Program-made: the position numbers and the translations under genes
DNA from: Hydrotaea diabolus
Lineage: Eukaryota > Arthropoda > Insecta > Diptera > Muscidae
Length of the DNA stretch: 64,000 bases
Assembly (NCBI GenBank): GCA_963513945.1
Contig: OY740719.1
Span: 170,634,729-170,698,728 of the forward strand
Direction: 5' to 3'
Shown: piece by piece, positions 32,076 to 43,945 of the stretch
Position numbering within the stretch: position 1 is the first letter of the stretch
Layout of the letters: the number at the start of each line of letters is the position of its first letter
Notes under the pieces: generated by a model
The model's input: only the letters and a program-made list of their open reading frames with translations
Database searches by the model: none
Told to the model about the DNA's origin: nothing

Positions 32076-33917
32076 TTATTGTAATGCTAATGGATACACA
32101 ATATTTTTGGTCGTACCGTTGGGTGTATAAATGTACAAATGTTTTGGTGTACCAACTCTTGAGCAAGCAACATACAATTGGCCGTGGGAAAAACATGAAT
32201 GTTGCAAATTCAAACCAGCAACAGTGAGGGATTGCCCTTGTGCTTTATTTATGGTCATCGCGAAGCCAAGAATCAAAGGGAACTGAATCCGCTTAAACTC
32301 GAATGGTAAATTATTCGTAATCATCGGCACATCTTTCGCTTTGAATTTGCCGCTGATTATTGTTGCCTCGATCAAATTTGGTGTCAAATTTTTAATGATC
32401 ATCCTGGTTCCGTTGCATAGCTTTGGGGCGTTCAAGTTTCAAATAAGCATCACCGGTGAACCAACTTTCAATGTCAATATATGTGGTGGCATTCCTGGTG
32501 GCTCTAGTGAATTAAGAAATTCTGTTGGGTAATTTACAGCTTCTTCCTGATCCATCATTGTGTCGATTGAATGATATTTTTTCGATTCTCTGGGCAATTT
32601 CAATTGAATTTGTTCATTTAACTTCTTGACATCATCATTTTTAGGTGCTAAAATTGCACGTTCGCAGAGCCAATCTGAATTTTTGTAGTTGTTGATTAAA
32701 TTTGGGAATACATTTTCTAAAAGGGCTTGAATATTTGGTAGCATTTGGCAAAAGTTGGGCGAAAATGAAATCTCATATGTTGCGGGATCAGTTGGAATTT
32801 TGCCATTTCCGATCTCTAAAAGTTGTTTTGAAAAGGTTTGGGCAGACACATCTTGCATTAAATGGACACGCATGTTTGTTGATAGTGTAATTTTCTCAAT
32901 TCGCTTCCATAAATATGATGCTTTCAAGCATGCGTTTAGCTCATCGGCAGGTGTTGATCGAGGTATAACGGGCAAAGTTTGTCGAAAATCACCAGCAAGA
33001 AGTATTAGAGCACCTCCCATCGGTAGCTGTTTCCCTCGAAAATCGCGCAGAGTCCGGTCAAGTGCTTCAAGCGATTTTTTATGGTGCATTCGTCCCAAAT
33101 GATGATTTTACACATCTTAAGGACTGTGGCCATACCGGATTTTTTGCTAATGTTACATGTTGGTGTTTCCGTGTGGTTCACATTCAATGGAAGCTTAAGC
33201 GCTGAATGTGCTGTACGTCCACCATCCAGTAACGTTGATGCGATTCCTGATGATGCCACTGCCAGTGCCATCTCATTCTTCATTCGAACTGACGCCAATA
33301 TTAAATTAATGAGAAATGTTTTGCCAGTGCCTCCTGGAGCATCTAGAAAAAAAATTCCACCATTTCCATTGGCTACACGTTGCATGACTTTGTCATAGTT
33401 GGAGGCGAGCTTCACGTTGCTCGATGGTTTCAGCAGCTCTTGATGTTGAAGCTCTGTGACACTTTTGTTGAAGGCGAGCTTCACGTTGCTCCACGGTTTC
33501 AGCTGCTCTTGATGTTGAAGCTCTGTCGCGGCATGATTCAAGTCGCGCTTCACGCTGCTCAACGGTTTCATCAGCTCTTGATGTTGAAGATCTGTCAGAA
33601 TTTTTTTGAAGGCGAACTTCACGTTGATCGGCTGTTTCAGCAGCTCTTGACGTAAAAGCTCTATCGCGGCATTGTTCAAGCCGAGCTTCACGCTGTACAA
33701 TGGTTTCAGCTGCTCTTGACGTTGAAGCTCTGTCGCGGTTTTGTTCAAGTCGCCGTTCACATTGCTCGGGCGTTTCAGCAGCTCTAGATGTTGATGCTCT
33801 GTCGCGATTTTGTTGAAGTCAAGCTTCTCGTTGCTCAACTGTTTCCGCAGCTCTTGCTTCGATAGTTTTCTTAGCCTTTGATGGCTTTTTTCCAATCGAT
33901 GCCTTTTTTGGCGGCAT
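32076..33917 (-). pseudogene. Helitron RepHel remnant: N-terminal repeats fused to Pif1-type helicase
   Basis: From ATG 33917 the frame begins MPPKKASIGKKPSKAKK and enters 23-residue repeats of the kind RASTSRAAETPEQCERRLEQ, interrupted by a stop after EQREA. The HUH replication-initiator domain expected next is absent. The helicase follows: DAPGGTGKTFLINL (Walker A) and IIIWDEC (Walker B) in a shifted frame. After an indel near 33095 come LLAGDFRQTLPV, TLSTNMRV, GFAMTINKAQGQSL and LYVACSRV. One TGA at 32439-32441 breaks the last frame. In this family the protein unwinds DNA during rolling-circle transposition. The open frame at 33005-33895 reads the repeats out of their ancestral frame. Confidence 0.85.
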
Positions 33918-34180
33918 TGTTAAGACGAATATACTTATTTTAATTGTTGGATTTAGGTACAAAGATTATTAAAAGATCTTTAAAGAAAATCACAGGCGTA
34001 TTGTCAAATTGAAAAAAGGAACAAATTCAATCGTTTTCTGAATGTTAAACAAATTTTGAAACTGACAACATAGACATAACATAAAAAAATGAACATACAT
34101 TTTCATTTTTAATTTGAAATCTGGTTTTAAATAGATCTTTCCTGTTGTCCCGTTGTTGTTTAAATTCACCTTCCCCGTCA

Positions 34181-34475
34181 GCCTTCTAGATCTAAGAGAC
34201 AGTATTGCGACGTCCCCTCCGCCCACAAAGCCAAAATCTAAAATCCGATATTGAATTAGTCTTCTCCGACAGCAGTAGTATATAAAAACCAATTGTGAGC
34301 CTTCTTGCTCAAAAACAGCTTTGCCACGCCCTCTCCGCCCACAAACCGAAAATTTAAAATCCAACATTAAATTAGTCTCCCACATCAGCAGTAGCATATA
34401 TGTACCAACTTATAGCCTTCTAGCTTTAGAAAACACTTTTGCCACGCCCACTCCGCCCACAGACCAATTTTTATA
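34181..34475 (-). repeat. Three degenerate direct repeats in the Helitron 5' region
   Basis: Units of about 115-118 bp start at 34181, 34299 and 34413, the last truncated. Each contains GCCTTCT near its start and a CTCCGCCCAC block. They lie between the Helitron 5' end and the helicase start and are non-coding. Possible promoter or replication repeats; the role is unknown. Confidence 0.6.
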
Positions 34476-34856
34476 ACGAAACTTCACAGGATCCCCCGCT
34501 GTGGTATGCTGAATTTTCCCTGAAAGTTTCATTAAAATCGGATGAGCGGTTTAGGAGTCTATAAGCCACATACATACAAACATACAAACATACATAGTCA
34601 CATACATCCAATTTTATATATATAGATTAAAAAATATTTTGTCCAAAACAATCAGTACTTATGTTGCTTCTAAAGCTGCAGGTTCTGAAATCGGCAAAAA
34701 ACCTTTGTGTGATATCAAACACCATGGTGACATAGTTAGTGTGCACGGCAAACACGCATATAAACTCAGGTTAAACTCCGCGATAGAACATCAAACAATT
34801 TTTCACCAGCGGTTTCCACTCATCGAAAGGTAGCGACTATTTAAGTAAGATATTTA

Positions 34857-35620
34857 TGAACAGGGAATAACCGGCTTAAGACCTCTTGCTTCTATATTTA
34901 AACAGAAGACAAGTTTTTAACAAAATGGCAAAGTGACATTGATTTTCGTGGCTGCACGCTGCTTTTACCATGATTTTGGGTCCGTGACAAACCTCTTCAG
35001 AAAGCTTTGCTGTAATTGTTGAAAGTAAAACCAAACTGTATAAGGCCAGGCTCTCCCCAAATGAATGAGAACTACTGTTGTAAACCTTACTTTTCAAGTT
35101 TTCTTCACACAATTGCCCACAAAAATACAACTCACTCTTGTCACCTCTAAAGAGACTCCACATCGAGAGCCATCAATAGATTTTTTTTACAACAACGTGT
35201 GTGTGTGTGTGTTGTAAAAAGAGTTTAGTTGATTATGTCAACTTGTGTGTACGGCACGGCTCTCGATGTGGAGTCTCTTTAGAGGTGGCAAGAGTGAGTT
35301 GTATTTTGGTGGGAAATTGTGTAAAGAAAACTTGAAAAGTATGGTTTACAACAGTAATTCTCATTCGTTTGGGGAGAGCCTGGCCGTATAGAGTTCGGTT
35401 TTACTTTCAACAATTGCAGCAAAGCTTTCTGAAGAGGGTTGTCACGGACCCGAAATCAGGATATATTCAGTGTGCAACCACGAAAATCAATGCCACTTTG
35501 CCATTTTGTTAAAAACTTGTCTTCTATTTAAATATAGAAGCAAGAGGTCTTGAGCCGGTTAATCCCTGTTCAATGTGTAAAAGCAACGGACCGAAATAAA
35601 ACAAACGAGCTACACGTAAG
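34857..35620. mobile_element. Foldback element G copy 3, two 315-bp arms
   Basis: The left arm 34857-35171 and the right arm 35258-35572 are inverted copies, for example GACCTCTTGCTTCTATATTT against its complement, and CTAAAGAGACTCCACATCGA against its complement. The 86-bp spacer contains a short (GT)n tract. The right side carries the full terminus out to CAAACGAGCT (about 35620), while the left terminus is trimmed. No open frame. Related pieces: 4571, 9631-11036, 12932, 37514 and 41274. Confidence 0.85.
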
Positions 35621-37513
35621 AGATTTATCTGTAAGCTAATAAAAAACTTCTCTATAAATTTCATTCAGATCCGGCGTTAAACAATAGTTATCGCTCAGTG
35701 AGAGAAGTTTCGCATTGTTCTTCTATGGACCAATTTCAATAAAATCTATAATCGACTTAGCAAATAACAGATTAACTATTTAAAAACTTATCTATAAATT
35801 TTACCTATAATTTTTTTCCTTCAACGGGAAGTTGAGGATCTTAAGTAAGTAATCAGAGATGAACCGATCTGGAACAATCTCTATGCAATTTACTAAGTTT
35901 CATCGAAATCGATTCATAATTACTAATGCCAATCAATATTATTAAAATTTGGTGATTAAAAGAGAAAGTCAACTCGTTCAACAAAACTATTGCAGTGTGG
36001 ACAGACTTTCAACTGACTTTTTTTCTGAGAGTTACGTTTCGGTACTGAGTCTCTTTAAAGGCAACTCACTTTGACTTCTTATGATCCCAAAAGAAAAACT
36101 CTGGGCTGTGCAATATGAAAATTCCAAATACAATGGATTTCATATTCTAGAATTGGGCATTTCTAGTAACATTTTCAACCAAGCATCACTGCATTGTCAT
36201 CACCTTGCAGCACCCACAAGGGGTAGCTGTGGTAACGGAATGTTGTCCATGGTTGGTCGAAGGTATGGGCTAATTGTAAATTGCCATTGTAAACGACCTC
36301 ATACAATCTCGCCCCTTGATATTGTTAACCCAACTTGGTTTGTTTTACCCAGGTCTCTTTTGGCCATTGAGGCCATTAAAAATGCATTAACAACAATGTA
36401 TGCATACGTTATGATTTTAATAAAAATTTCATAATGAATAGAACAATTTAAGGTCGCAACTGTTTGTGTAGGTAAATTATATGAAATTCCTACCATGGTT
36501 TGCATTGGTTCCCCTGTTTAATAAAAACCACTATGTTCACTTTAATATGGCCATAGATAAAATTGAATACCGTCATCATCATAAACGAAAAGCGAGTGTG
36601 GATTTAAACTCAATTAATAAAAGGTTAAGAGGTTCAATTCATACAGCACCATTTTATCTTTGACCAGATTATTGAAAATGTTATACAATTAATTTGCGGT
36701 CTGCCTGGGTATTCAAAAATGCAAATAAAATTCCAAATAATGGCTACTGTTGTATACAACTCCTTTCGATTCGTTGAGCTCAATATAAGAGAATGAGTAT
36801 TGAAATCGGCTTCTGTTTGTAGAATATGAGGCATACATATATGTCTGCGTAAATACAATGTGTGAGAATACAAAGAAATGTATGAACAAAGTCTAAATAA
36901 AAACCATTAAAATAATTAAACCCGTATATAAATCACCGCGCACAAGATTATGAATAGGAAGAGAAAATTACTACTCTTTAACTGCCGTCGCATTTTGTCT
37001 CCAATTTATAGCGTTCATTTTTTATTTCGCAGTAGGCCCAAGGCAACACATACTAGATTAATCCAACTACCTTGATACAACAATGAAATAAAACTGACTA
37101 AATATTTGTTTGGCAATAATAATGTGGTGATTATGAGCTTATATTGCAGATTTTTTATTTGTTTAATTACATTCAAATACATTGCGAATATAGCTTACAT
37201 TTCGTTTTACTGATTGAAAAATTAGTCCTATTAATGTGAATAACCAAATATTTTACTACGAGTACAACAAATTTAGGAACTTTTAATACTCTGGCAAAGG
37301 TAATAATAACCAAAAATCTGTTATCTACAGACAAGGTGACGTGGTTTTGCAATATCATTAACAACCCCCTAATAATTTCACATAACCACAAATAAACTAT
37401 ATTTCTCTTACTTTAGACTTAATGATTCTAAAAACAGGCTTGACCAACAATTTAGGCAAACGACTTAATAAAATACATTTATACATTTTTGTATCTAAAC
37501 GAAAAAGTATTTT
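35621..37513. other. No recognisable gene
   Basis: A 117-codon open frame at 36081-36434 and a 60-codon frame at 36481-36663 have no motif I recognise and no splice context I can defend. TGAGTCTCTTTAAAGGCAACTC near 36045 loosely resembles a foldback arm. Confidence 0.35.
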
Positions 37514-37595
37514 ACACATTGAACGGGGAATAAACGTCTTGAGGCCTCTTGTATCTACATTTAAATAGAAGACAACTTTTCAACAAAATGGCACA
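37514..37595 (+). repeat. Foldback family G left-terminal fragment
   Basis: ACACATTGAACGGGGAATAA and TAAATAGAAGACAACTTTTC match the outer left arm of the family (34857 onward). It is truncated where a DD41D fragment begins. Confidence 0.6.
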
Positions 37596-37621
37596 ATATG
37601 ATAACTCGCAATATGAATTAA

Positions 37622-38147
37622 GGGTGAATTGTATAACCGTGAATGGTGCTCGCTATCGCGCCTTTTTATCATATTTTTGCTGCCTGAAATTGAAGCCCGT
37701 AATCTTGACTGTGTTTGGTTTCAACAGAACGGTGCCACTTGTCATACAGCTGCTCAAACAATGGATTTATTAAGAGGCAATTTCAAAGAGCAGCTAATTT
37801 CACGTATTTCACTGGTGAGTTGGCCGCCTAGCTCGTGTGAAATAACGAGTTTAGACTTTTGTCTTTGGGGCCACGTAAAGTCCGAAGTCTACGCTGACAA
37901 ACCAGCTAAGATTCAGGTTTCGAAGCCAACATTACGCGTGTCATGAAATACCGGTCAAAACGCTCGAAGAGTCAAGCAAAATTGGACCTTTCAAATGGAC
38001 ACGCTGAGACTTAGTTTCGGCTAACATTTGAATGAAATTATATTAAAAAAATAAATGGCATAATATGTCCTTTCGAATGAACAACAAAGATTTCACACTT
38101 GATTTGAATTTTTGTTTTGAAAAATATGCCTCTAGACTGATCACCCG
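37622..38147 (+). pseudogene. DD41D element, family A copy 5, left half missing
   Basis: The right end is the complement of GGGTGATCAGTCTAGAGGCA, followed by TA. The transposase reads VNGARYRAF with frame changes, then VWFQQNGATCHTAAQTMDLL (the second catalytic Asp has become Asn), WPPSSCEITSLDFCLWGHVK (third Asp present) and VYADKPAKIQVSKPTLRV. It is the most legible C-terminal half of the family besides 18.7-18.9 kb, but it is not active. Confidence 0.75.
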
Positions 38148-38438
38148 ATAGATAAAAGATGTAAAAGCAAATAATTGAAATTAAACGAGTTAAACAGAAA
38201 AAGTATTTTAATCCTGCGTCGATCGTCAGTCCTCAGGTGGTTTGTCTGACTAACATAATACTCGGCCCGCTGACTTTGTAAATTGACGAAATCAGCCAAA
38301 AGGGAAAACAGTTTCCTATAGCACTAGGGCCTGTTAACATGGCCATAAGTCCATTCACAGTTAATCAAATTTCATTATAATTCAATATAAGCAACTATCC
38401 GCAAAATCCGTTAGTAGGAGCTCAACGAGCTACTAGTA

Positions 38439-39413
38439 CTTAGTAGGGACATAAATACTGCTACAACATTGAACACACCCATTTCAATAGTAGAACCGAA
38501 AATACCACATTAATGTCATATGGTTTTGAAAGATAATCTCAATAGCGTGAACAGTATCGTTGTAATAACGCTTTTTAAGTGTGAAATGGAAAAAAGCGAT
38601 ATTTTTAAAACGCTCCGGCCACTAGGGATTTGCCGCGTGTTCGTCTACCGATGCATAAAACTGTTTAAGGAGACTGGAGATGTAACAGACCGCCACCGGT
38701 CGGGCCGCCCACGCTCTGTTCAAACACCGCATCAAAGCCGTTAAATCAAGAATTCACAGAAATCCGCCCCGAAAACAGAAAATTATGGCCCGTGAGATGA
38801 ATATCATGCAAAAGTCCATGAGTTAAATTATTAAAAAAGACTTGGGACTTGGGGCTTTTAAACGACGTACCGGACATTTGTTACTTGCAGCTTTAAAAAA
38901 ATAGGATTGAAAAATGCAAACGTCTTTTGGTGAATTACGCTGATAACTTGCACAGAAAAATTGTATTCACCGATGAAAAAATGTTTACCGTTCAGGAAAA
39001 ATTTAACATGCAAAATGATAGAGTGTATGCGCGGTCATCTAAGGAACCATCTGAACTGATCCCAAGGGTGGAAGCGGGTCGTCACCAGATTTGAACCCAT
39101 TGGATTACAAATTGTGGACGGTTTTAGAGGACAAGGTTTGTTACAAAAGATACCCCAAAATTGGATTTCTTAAGACTGCTTTGGTTCGAGCTGTGGGCAA
39201 TTTTCCAATGGACAAGGTTCGTGCAGTATTGACGCTTGGCCAGTGCGACTTAAGGCGTGTGTAAAGGCAAAAGGCGGACATTTCGAATAAGTAGATTTTT
39301 TTGGATACAATATACATCAATAAATATTTTAAAAAATATTTGGCTCAAAAACATTCAGTACTTTTTATTTAACAGCATAAAACGTGTGTAACAGTATTTA
39401 TGTCCCTACTAAG
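38439..39413 (+). mobile_element. DD37D (maT-like) element, family F copy 4, internally deleted
   Basis: Both inverted ends (CTTAGTAGGGACATAAATAC) and TA duplications (38437-38438, 39414-39415) are present; length is 975 bp. The transposase reads DIFKTLRPLGICRVFVYRCI, GDVTDRHRSGRPRSVQTPH and IHRNPPRKQKIMAREMN, then RVYARSSKEPSELIPRVEAG. It jumps directly to WITNCGRF-type C-terminal sequence, losing the block with the second catalytic Asp. Such deleted copies can be moved only by a full-length relative. Confidence 0.85.
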
Positions 39414-39415
39414 TA

Positions 39416-40539
39416 TACCATTTATTTAAGTCCCACAACTTCCCATTAGGTAACAAGAGGGAACATCTCACAAATCAATGAGATGTGCACAATGTTCAAA
39501 ACCGACTATGAACGGCTAATGCATTTTGTGGAAAAGTTTTTACATGACATAGAGATAAATCTCGCCGCTGAAAAATTATTAGAAGTTCTTAGCCGAGGTT
39601 AAACCTGGGTTTACTTGCAACGAGTCTGCGTAAATTAAAGCATATTCCGTAACAATTCCCAATATTAGATTTAGATTTGTGAAAAATTGAAGCTCATATT
39701 ATTGTTATTATAATAACAACCTTTTGTAAATTTAACAATTAATAGTTTTGCGGAATAAACAAAAATTCACTAAAGGGAGTAAAAATTTTAACCCTGGCCG
39801 ATCTTACCGGATTTTGTAGTTGATTTTTTTACACACTACACCAAGGAATATATTAAACTTGGCACTAAATTAACCTCGATGAAAGGTAAATCATAATTTC
39901 TTGTGAACGTACATTGGTTAAAATAGGTACTGTGAGTTGGTACTCACTATATGCCTCAAAAAAGGACAAAGCTGCTGGCCGTTTTTGCTCATGTGGCTCA
40001 ATAAAAATTCCGCTTGGTCAAAACGGGCGATAAATAGTTAATATGGGCGTACGGGTACTAAAATTAAAGCAAATGTTGCTACGATTTCATAAATAGAAGA
40101 TTTTTTTAAGTTATGTCTGGGATTAGGAATGGATGCTTGAGCCGAAACGGCACACAAAAGGACCACATTTATTTGAGCATTTGTTGCGTAAGAACGGTAG
40201 GGTATAAAGGTTCGGTCTGGCTGAACATAATGGTGTTATTACTTATTTATATTCAGACCAATCGCTGAAATATACTAGAAACTGAATATTAAATGGTAGG
40301 TAAAAAACTTAGCCCAAAGCTAGATCTGGCGTATTTTAAGGACATGGTTGATTATTAATTCAATATTTTTAATCTACTTATATGTACGCATATGCAATGT
40401 ACTTCAAAATTGTACGCCTTTGTAGAATGACATTGAATCCTATTTAGAAACTAAAAGTGATCTCTCTGAACCATTAACTGAAAAGGTGACATCAAATCGT
40501 GTAAGTTCTTCAACACCCTCATGAAGAAAATCCTTGGCA
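39416..40539. other. No recognisable gene
   Basis: AT-rich. No motif on either strand. Confidence 0.35.
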
Positions 40540-40735
40540 CAATTTACACCAAGGGAAACATTATTCTCGCACATGAAGACGATATAGACATTGTCAAGAG
40601 GACTGACCCAGATGAAACTAAGTATTAAGTCAACAGTTTACTAAAAACGTCAAAGATTGGTCCGTATGTAAATGAGGACAAGACTAAAATTATGACATCA
40701 ACTGCAGCTGCTGCGACAAAAGAAAGGAGATATAA
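40540..40735 (+). pseudogene. Reverse transcriptase fragment of a LINE
   Basis: Reads IILAHEDDIDIVKRTDPDE, then a stop, then GPYVNEDKTKIMTSTAAAA. This resembles the LLAYADDIDIIGR...INEDKTK palm region of RTs, with the YADD box changed to HEDD. Only about 65 codons remain. Confidence 0.55.
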
Positions 40736-41270
40736 GGCGTGTTTGATTGGTACTCGATAAATTGAAAATTTTATGATTTTTTTTTTGTTTTCAAGAACTG
40801 AGTGGCTTTGACTTAAAAATTTGTATTTTGTAGAAATAAAGTTGTTCAAGAAATTCTATAAGCGATTAGTAGCTGATCCCACTTAAACTCGATAAAGGTT
40901 ATTGCTTAAGTCTTTATTTCCAAAAATATTTATTATTTAAACTAAGCAGGGTTTGACGCAAACTGTCTATAATTTTTTGTTAACCAAAACATTTTAAAAT
41001 TCTTTACAATTGCGTGAAGTTATCGCCTTAAATGCCTCCTAAGCCAAATGCCAATCGAACACGGCCATTGTTTTGGCTAGTACTTACAACGTAGGGGACC
41101 ACAGGAGTTTGTATACCTCTAATTCGTCACTAACCAAGAGAATTATGTTGAAAAATATGTGCTTTCTGCGGCTCGGTAAGCTCTCTACAATAAACTGATA
41201 CTCCCCTTGCTTCTATTTTGCTCTGAACCATGTGTGCCATCAAATGTGGATGCAGGTGCATTGGTAATTT
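40736..41270. other. No recognisable gene
   Basis: AT-rich, nothing assigned. Confidence 0.3.
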
Positions 41271-41273
41271 TTG

Positions 41274-41392
41274 TTTAAAACTTGTCTTCTATCTAAATAG
41301 AGAAGCAAGAGGTCTTGAGCCGGCTAATCCCTGTACAATGTGTAAAAGCAACAGAAAGAATAAAACAAACGAGCTAAACAGAAACAAATCTT
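41274..41392 (-). repeat. Foldback family G terminal fragment
   Basis: AAACTTGTCTTCTATCTAAA, AAGAGGTCTTGAGCCGGCTA and the terminal ACAAACGAGCTAAACAG match the outer right arm and terminus of the family. The inverted partner is not nearby. Confidence 0.65.
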
Positions 41393-42667
41393 CATAAAAT
41401 CTAAATGCTCCAGCATAGTAAAGTAAAGTAAAAAATTGCGATGTGCTGGCTTGACCATAAGAAACATGGAATGCGCATTATGAGAAGACCGATACTCCGA
41501 TGGAAACGCTCAGCAGAGGATTATGCGAAGATCCTTGAGATTGGAAACTAGATAAAGCGAGCTCAAGATTATAAATGAATAGTTCTGCATGCAATAGTTC
41601 AGTAATTCCATTTGCTTATAATTTCCAAAATCTTGTAATACTTCATGGATCTCTGATTTGGATTTAAGATATAAAACCTACGGAAGAGGCTCTTATATGA
41701 CAGTTGCTAAAAACTTTCTTTTTCACATGGAGATTTTAGTCTCGACTTGAAGTACGAACAGTAGCACAACCTTGTGACAAGTTTACCTCGGTGGTTATAA
41801 CCACAGCATAAAACTTCTAAAACTTTTAAAACTTCTAACAGAGGCAGAGAGTGCTCGAAAGTTTTTTTTTCATTTTAGTTTTTATTTACGCTTAACTTTT
41901 TCTGTCTTTCTTATGCTTAAATTGTGATTTTTGCGTTTGCCATCTTTCCCTGTACAACTCTTTTTTTTACTGCGGAGATGAGCGATACAAAGGACATAAA
42001 TATTATTTCACCCACCCCATTACCAACCACTAGGTTTCAGTTCCATCATACACAAACACACACACAGAGCAGTGACTTGAAATGGCCATAATGTCAAGTG
42101 TCTGGTGCTGTGGCAGTAGAAACCGGAAAATGATTTCCGCTACTTTTGCGTTGTGGCAACTTCAGAGAAAAATAAAAGTAAATGTTTCATATTTTTTTGT
42201 TAACAACATCAGACCGACTTTCGCCATTGTGCGGAGTCCCTGCTCCACTACTTGTATTCTCTTTATCGCTTTGGCTTTTTGAGTAAACATTGTTAACCAT
42301 AATTTGGTGTAAAATGTAAGTTTAGTTAGGTTTTATAATCATTGTAAGTTGTAGGTGAAATTAAAGTACAGATCTTTGAAGTAAAACGTAAAACGTTTCA
42401 ATTGCTTTTAATAGGTATAATGGAATCGCTGACAAAGCTACTGCCAGTATGGCAATGAAGGAAATCGAGAGGATTTAAGCTTAGCAGTAGTAAAATGTTT
42501 TGTAGAATAATGCGATTACCTTAAAGTCAAATATATGTATCCTAAGATTGCCTAAACATGTACGTACGTTCCATTTTGTAAAATGAGCTTTTTTGGATTG
42601 TTTCATCGCCATTTATAATATTCAATAGTATATTTCAAGTAATAGAAAGACAGCGAGGCTAATGATG
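41393..42667. other. No recognisable gene
   Basis: AT-rich. A short CA-rich tract lies near 42050-42066. Open frame 42082-42282 has no motif. Confidence 0.3.
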
Positions 42668-43035
42668 GATTATGCGGGCACTTTAAACCAGATTTCGACG
42701 GCAGACCGAGTTGTAACATAAAATGTATTATTGGAGATGTACGATTCATGTGGGAAGTACCTACACTGACAACATTATGTTTGAAAAAATAACGAAATAT
42801 TTAATATAATTTGCGAAATTTGTCTTATTTTATGGCCAAACAAACTTTTCATAAAAATTATTGAAAAAACACCATACAAATTAGGAAATAGGTTTGATGA
42901 CAAAAGATCGTGATTTTTAAAAATGTAATATTTTCAGTCAAGGTACTTCCCACATGTATTGTACATCGCCAATAATACATTTTATGGCAGAACTCGGTAT
43001 TACGTAGAAGTGTGTTTTAAAGTGCCCGCATAATC
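42668..43035. mobile_element. MITE with terminal inverted repeats of about 95 bp
   Basis: GATTATGCGGGCACTTTAAA at the left faces its exact complement at the right end. The blocks ATAAAATGTATTATTGG, GATGTAC and CATGTGGGAAGTACCT also pair. Total 368 bp, with about 180 bp of AT-rich DNA between the arms. No coding capacity. The target duplication is unclear, so the superfamily is unassigned. Confidence 0.75.
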
Positions 43036-43329
43036 TTTTATAAACGATTTTATTATTTGTTACGAATTTCTTTTAAATTTTTTTAAAATATGCTTCATAC
43101 GTTTTATGAAGTAGTTTCATATTTGATATGAAATGCTACATTCGGCACTTTTTACGACACTTTTCATAACTTTTATGCAATATTTCACATGAAATTCTTT
43201 CACATGTATTATAGAAGAATTACGAATATAGAATTACGAAAAATGTGAAACTTTTTAATGGAACGGTTTTTTTTTGCATTTATTCTATTGATTGGTTCTT
43301 TTTCGAGACTTCTTTCAGAAGCAACGTAA

Positions 43330-43560
43330 AAGTTATATATATTTTGGATCCTTGTAAAATTTTAAGACGAAACATTCATGTCCGATCGTATGTTTGTTGA
43401 AACATGCTACCGGCCAAACGAGTTAAGTTAAAACCCTAAAATTTTTCACCATTTCACCATTGTAATAAATTATTTTGTATTGTAAATAGGCGAAATCGGC
43501 CAAGAGCGAAAAATGTTTTTTTTTCGTGGCGGACAAAAAGTGCCACCGAAAAAGTTCACT
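43330..43560 (+). repeat. Diverged copy of the dispersed repeat found at 57.1-57.3 and 60.7-61.0 kb
   Basis: Shares, in order, a GTAAAATTTTAAGACGA block, a GCCAAACGAGTTAA block, GGCGAAATCGGCC and the AAAGTTCACTTTTTTA block with 57090-57337. Non-coding. Confidence 0.5.
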
Positions 43561-43945
43561 TTTTTATGTCATATTATGACTAAGTTCTGGGATTGGTGCA
43601 GGACTCAAGGAACCATAAAAACGAACCACTTAAATATTTAATACACAGTGATGGGTATAAAAGTTCCGTTATAAGCGTAAACACTTGGTACATTCTTGCC
43701 CACTACCGCGACGGGTGTTTGGAAATGGCGATACTTCAGCTACCCTCAAAGCACTGTATTTGCATAATATGGCCAATATAATTTCTGGCTTTAATCAGTT
43801 TTAAATTGACCGAAATGAACAAACTAAGTTCAGCCAAAACGAAGCTTATAATCTTTCCAACATGGCTGTGGACGGTGTCACTCCCCTTGTCCAATTTTAA
43901 AATTGTGAAATTGTACAACGATCGAATTATTAATTTGGCTACATA

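Larger units (their letters stand above)
31996..34626 (-). mobile_element. Helitron, 2.63 kb, internally deleted
   Basis: On the minus strand it begins TCTATATATATAAAATTGG and ends CGGGCTCCGCTAG. A short hairpin (GCGT AGCA ACGC) lies just before the end, as Helitrons require. It sits between A and T, with no target duplication. The host sequence on both sides is DD37D family F, and rejoining the flanks restores the family F order. It carries a truncated rolling-circle helicase gene and a 5' region with three GC-rich direct repeats. Confidence 0.9.
30784..34660 (+). mobile_element. DD37D (maT-like) element, family F copy 3, split by a Helitron
   Basis: The left end CTTAGTAGGGACATAAATAC follows TA. 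The transposase runs to about 31963, and the non-coding 3' region (ATACAATATACATCAATA) stops at 31995 where the Helitron begins. Family F sequence resumes at 34627 with TTAAAAAATATTTTGTCC and AATCAGTACTT, matching 39330-39365 and the complement of 4945-4985. The terminal inverted repeat on the right is lost after about 34660. Confidence 0.85.

Noticed and set aside
33380..33655. Plus-strand repeat-containing frame over the Helitron
   Set aside because: It is the reverse-strand shadow of the 69-bp coding repeats of the helicase gene.
35190..35215. GT microsatellite as an independent feature
   Set aside because: Short, and part of the foldback spacer.
36081..36434. 117-codon frame that could be an exon
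   Set aside because: No recognisable domain and no splice sites I could defend.
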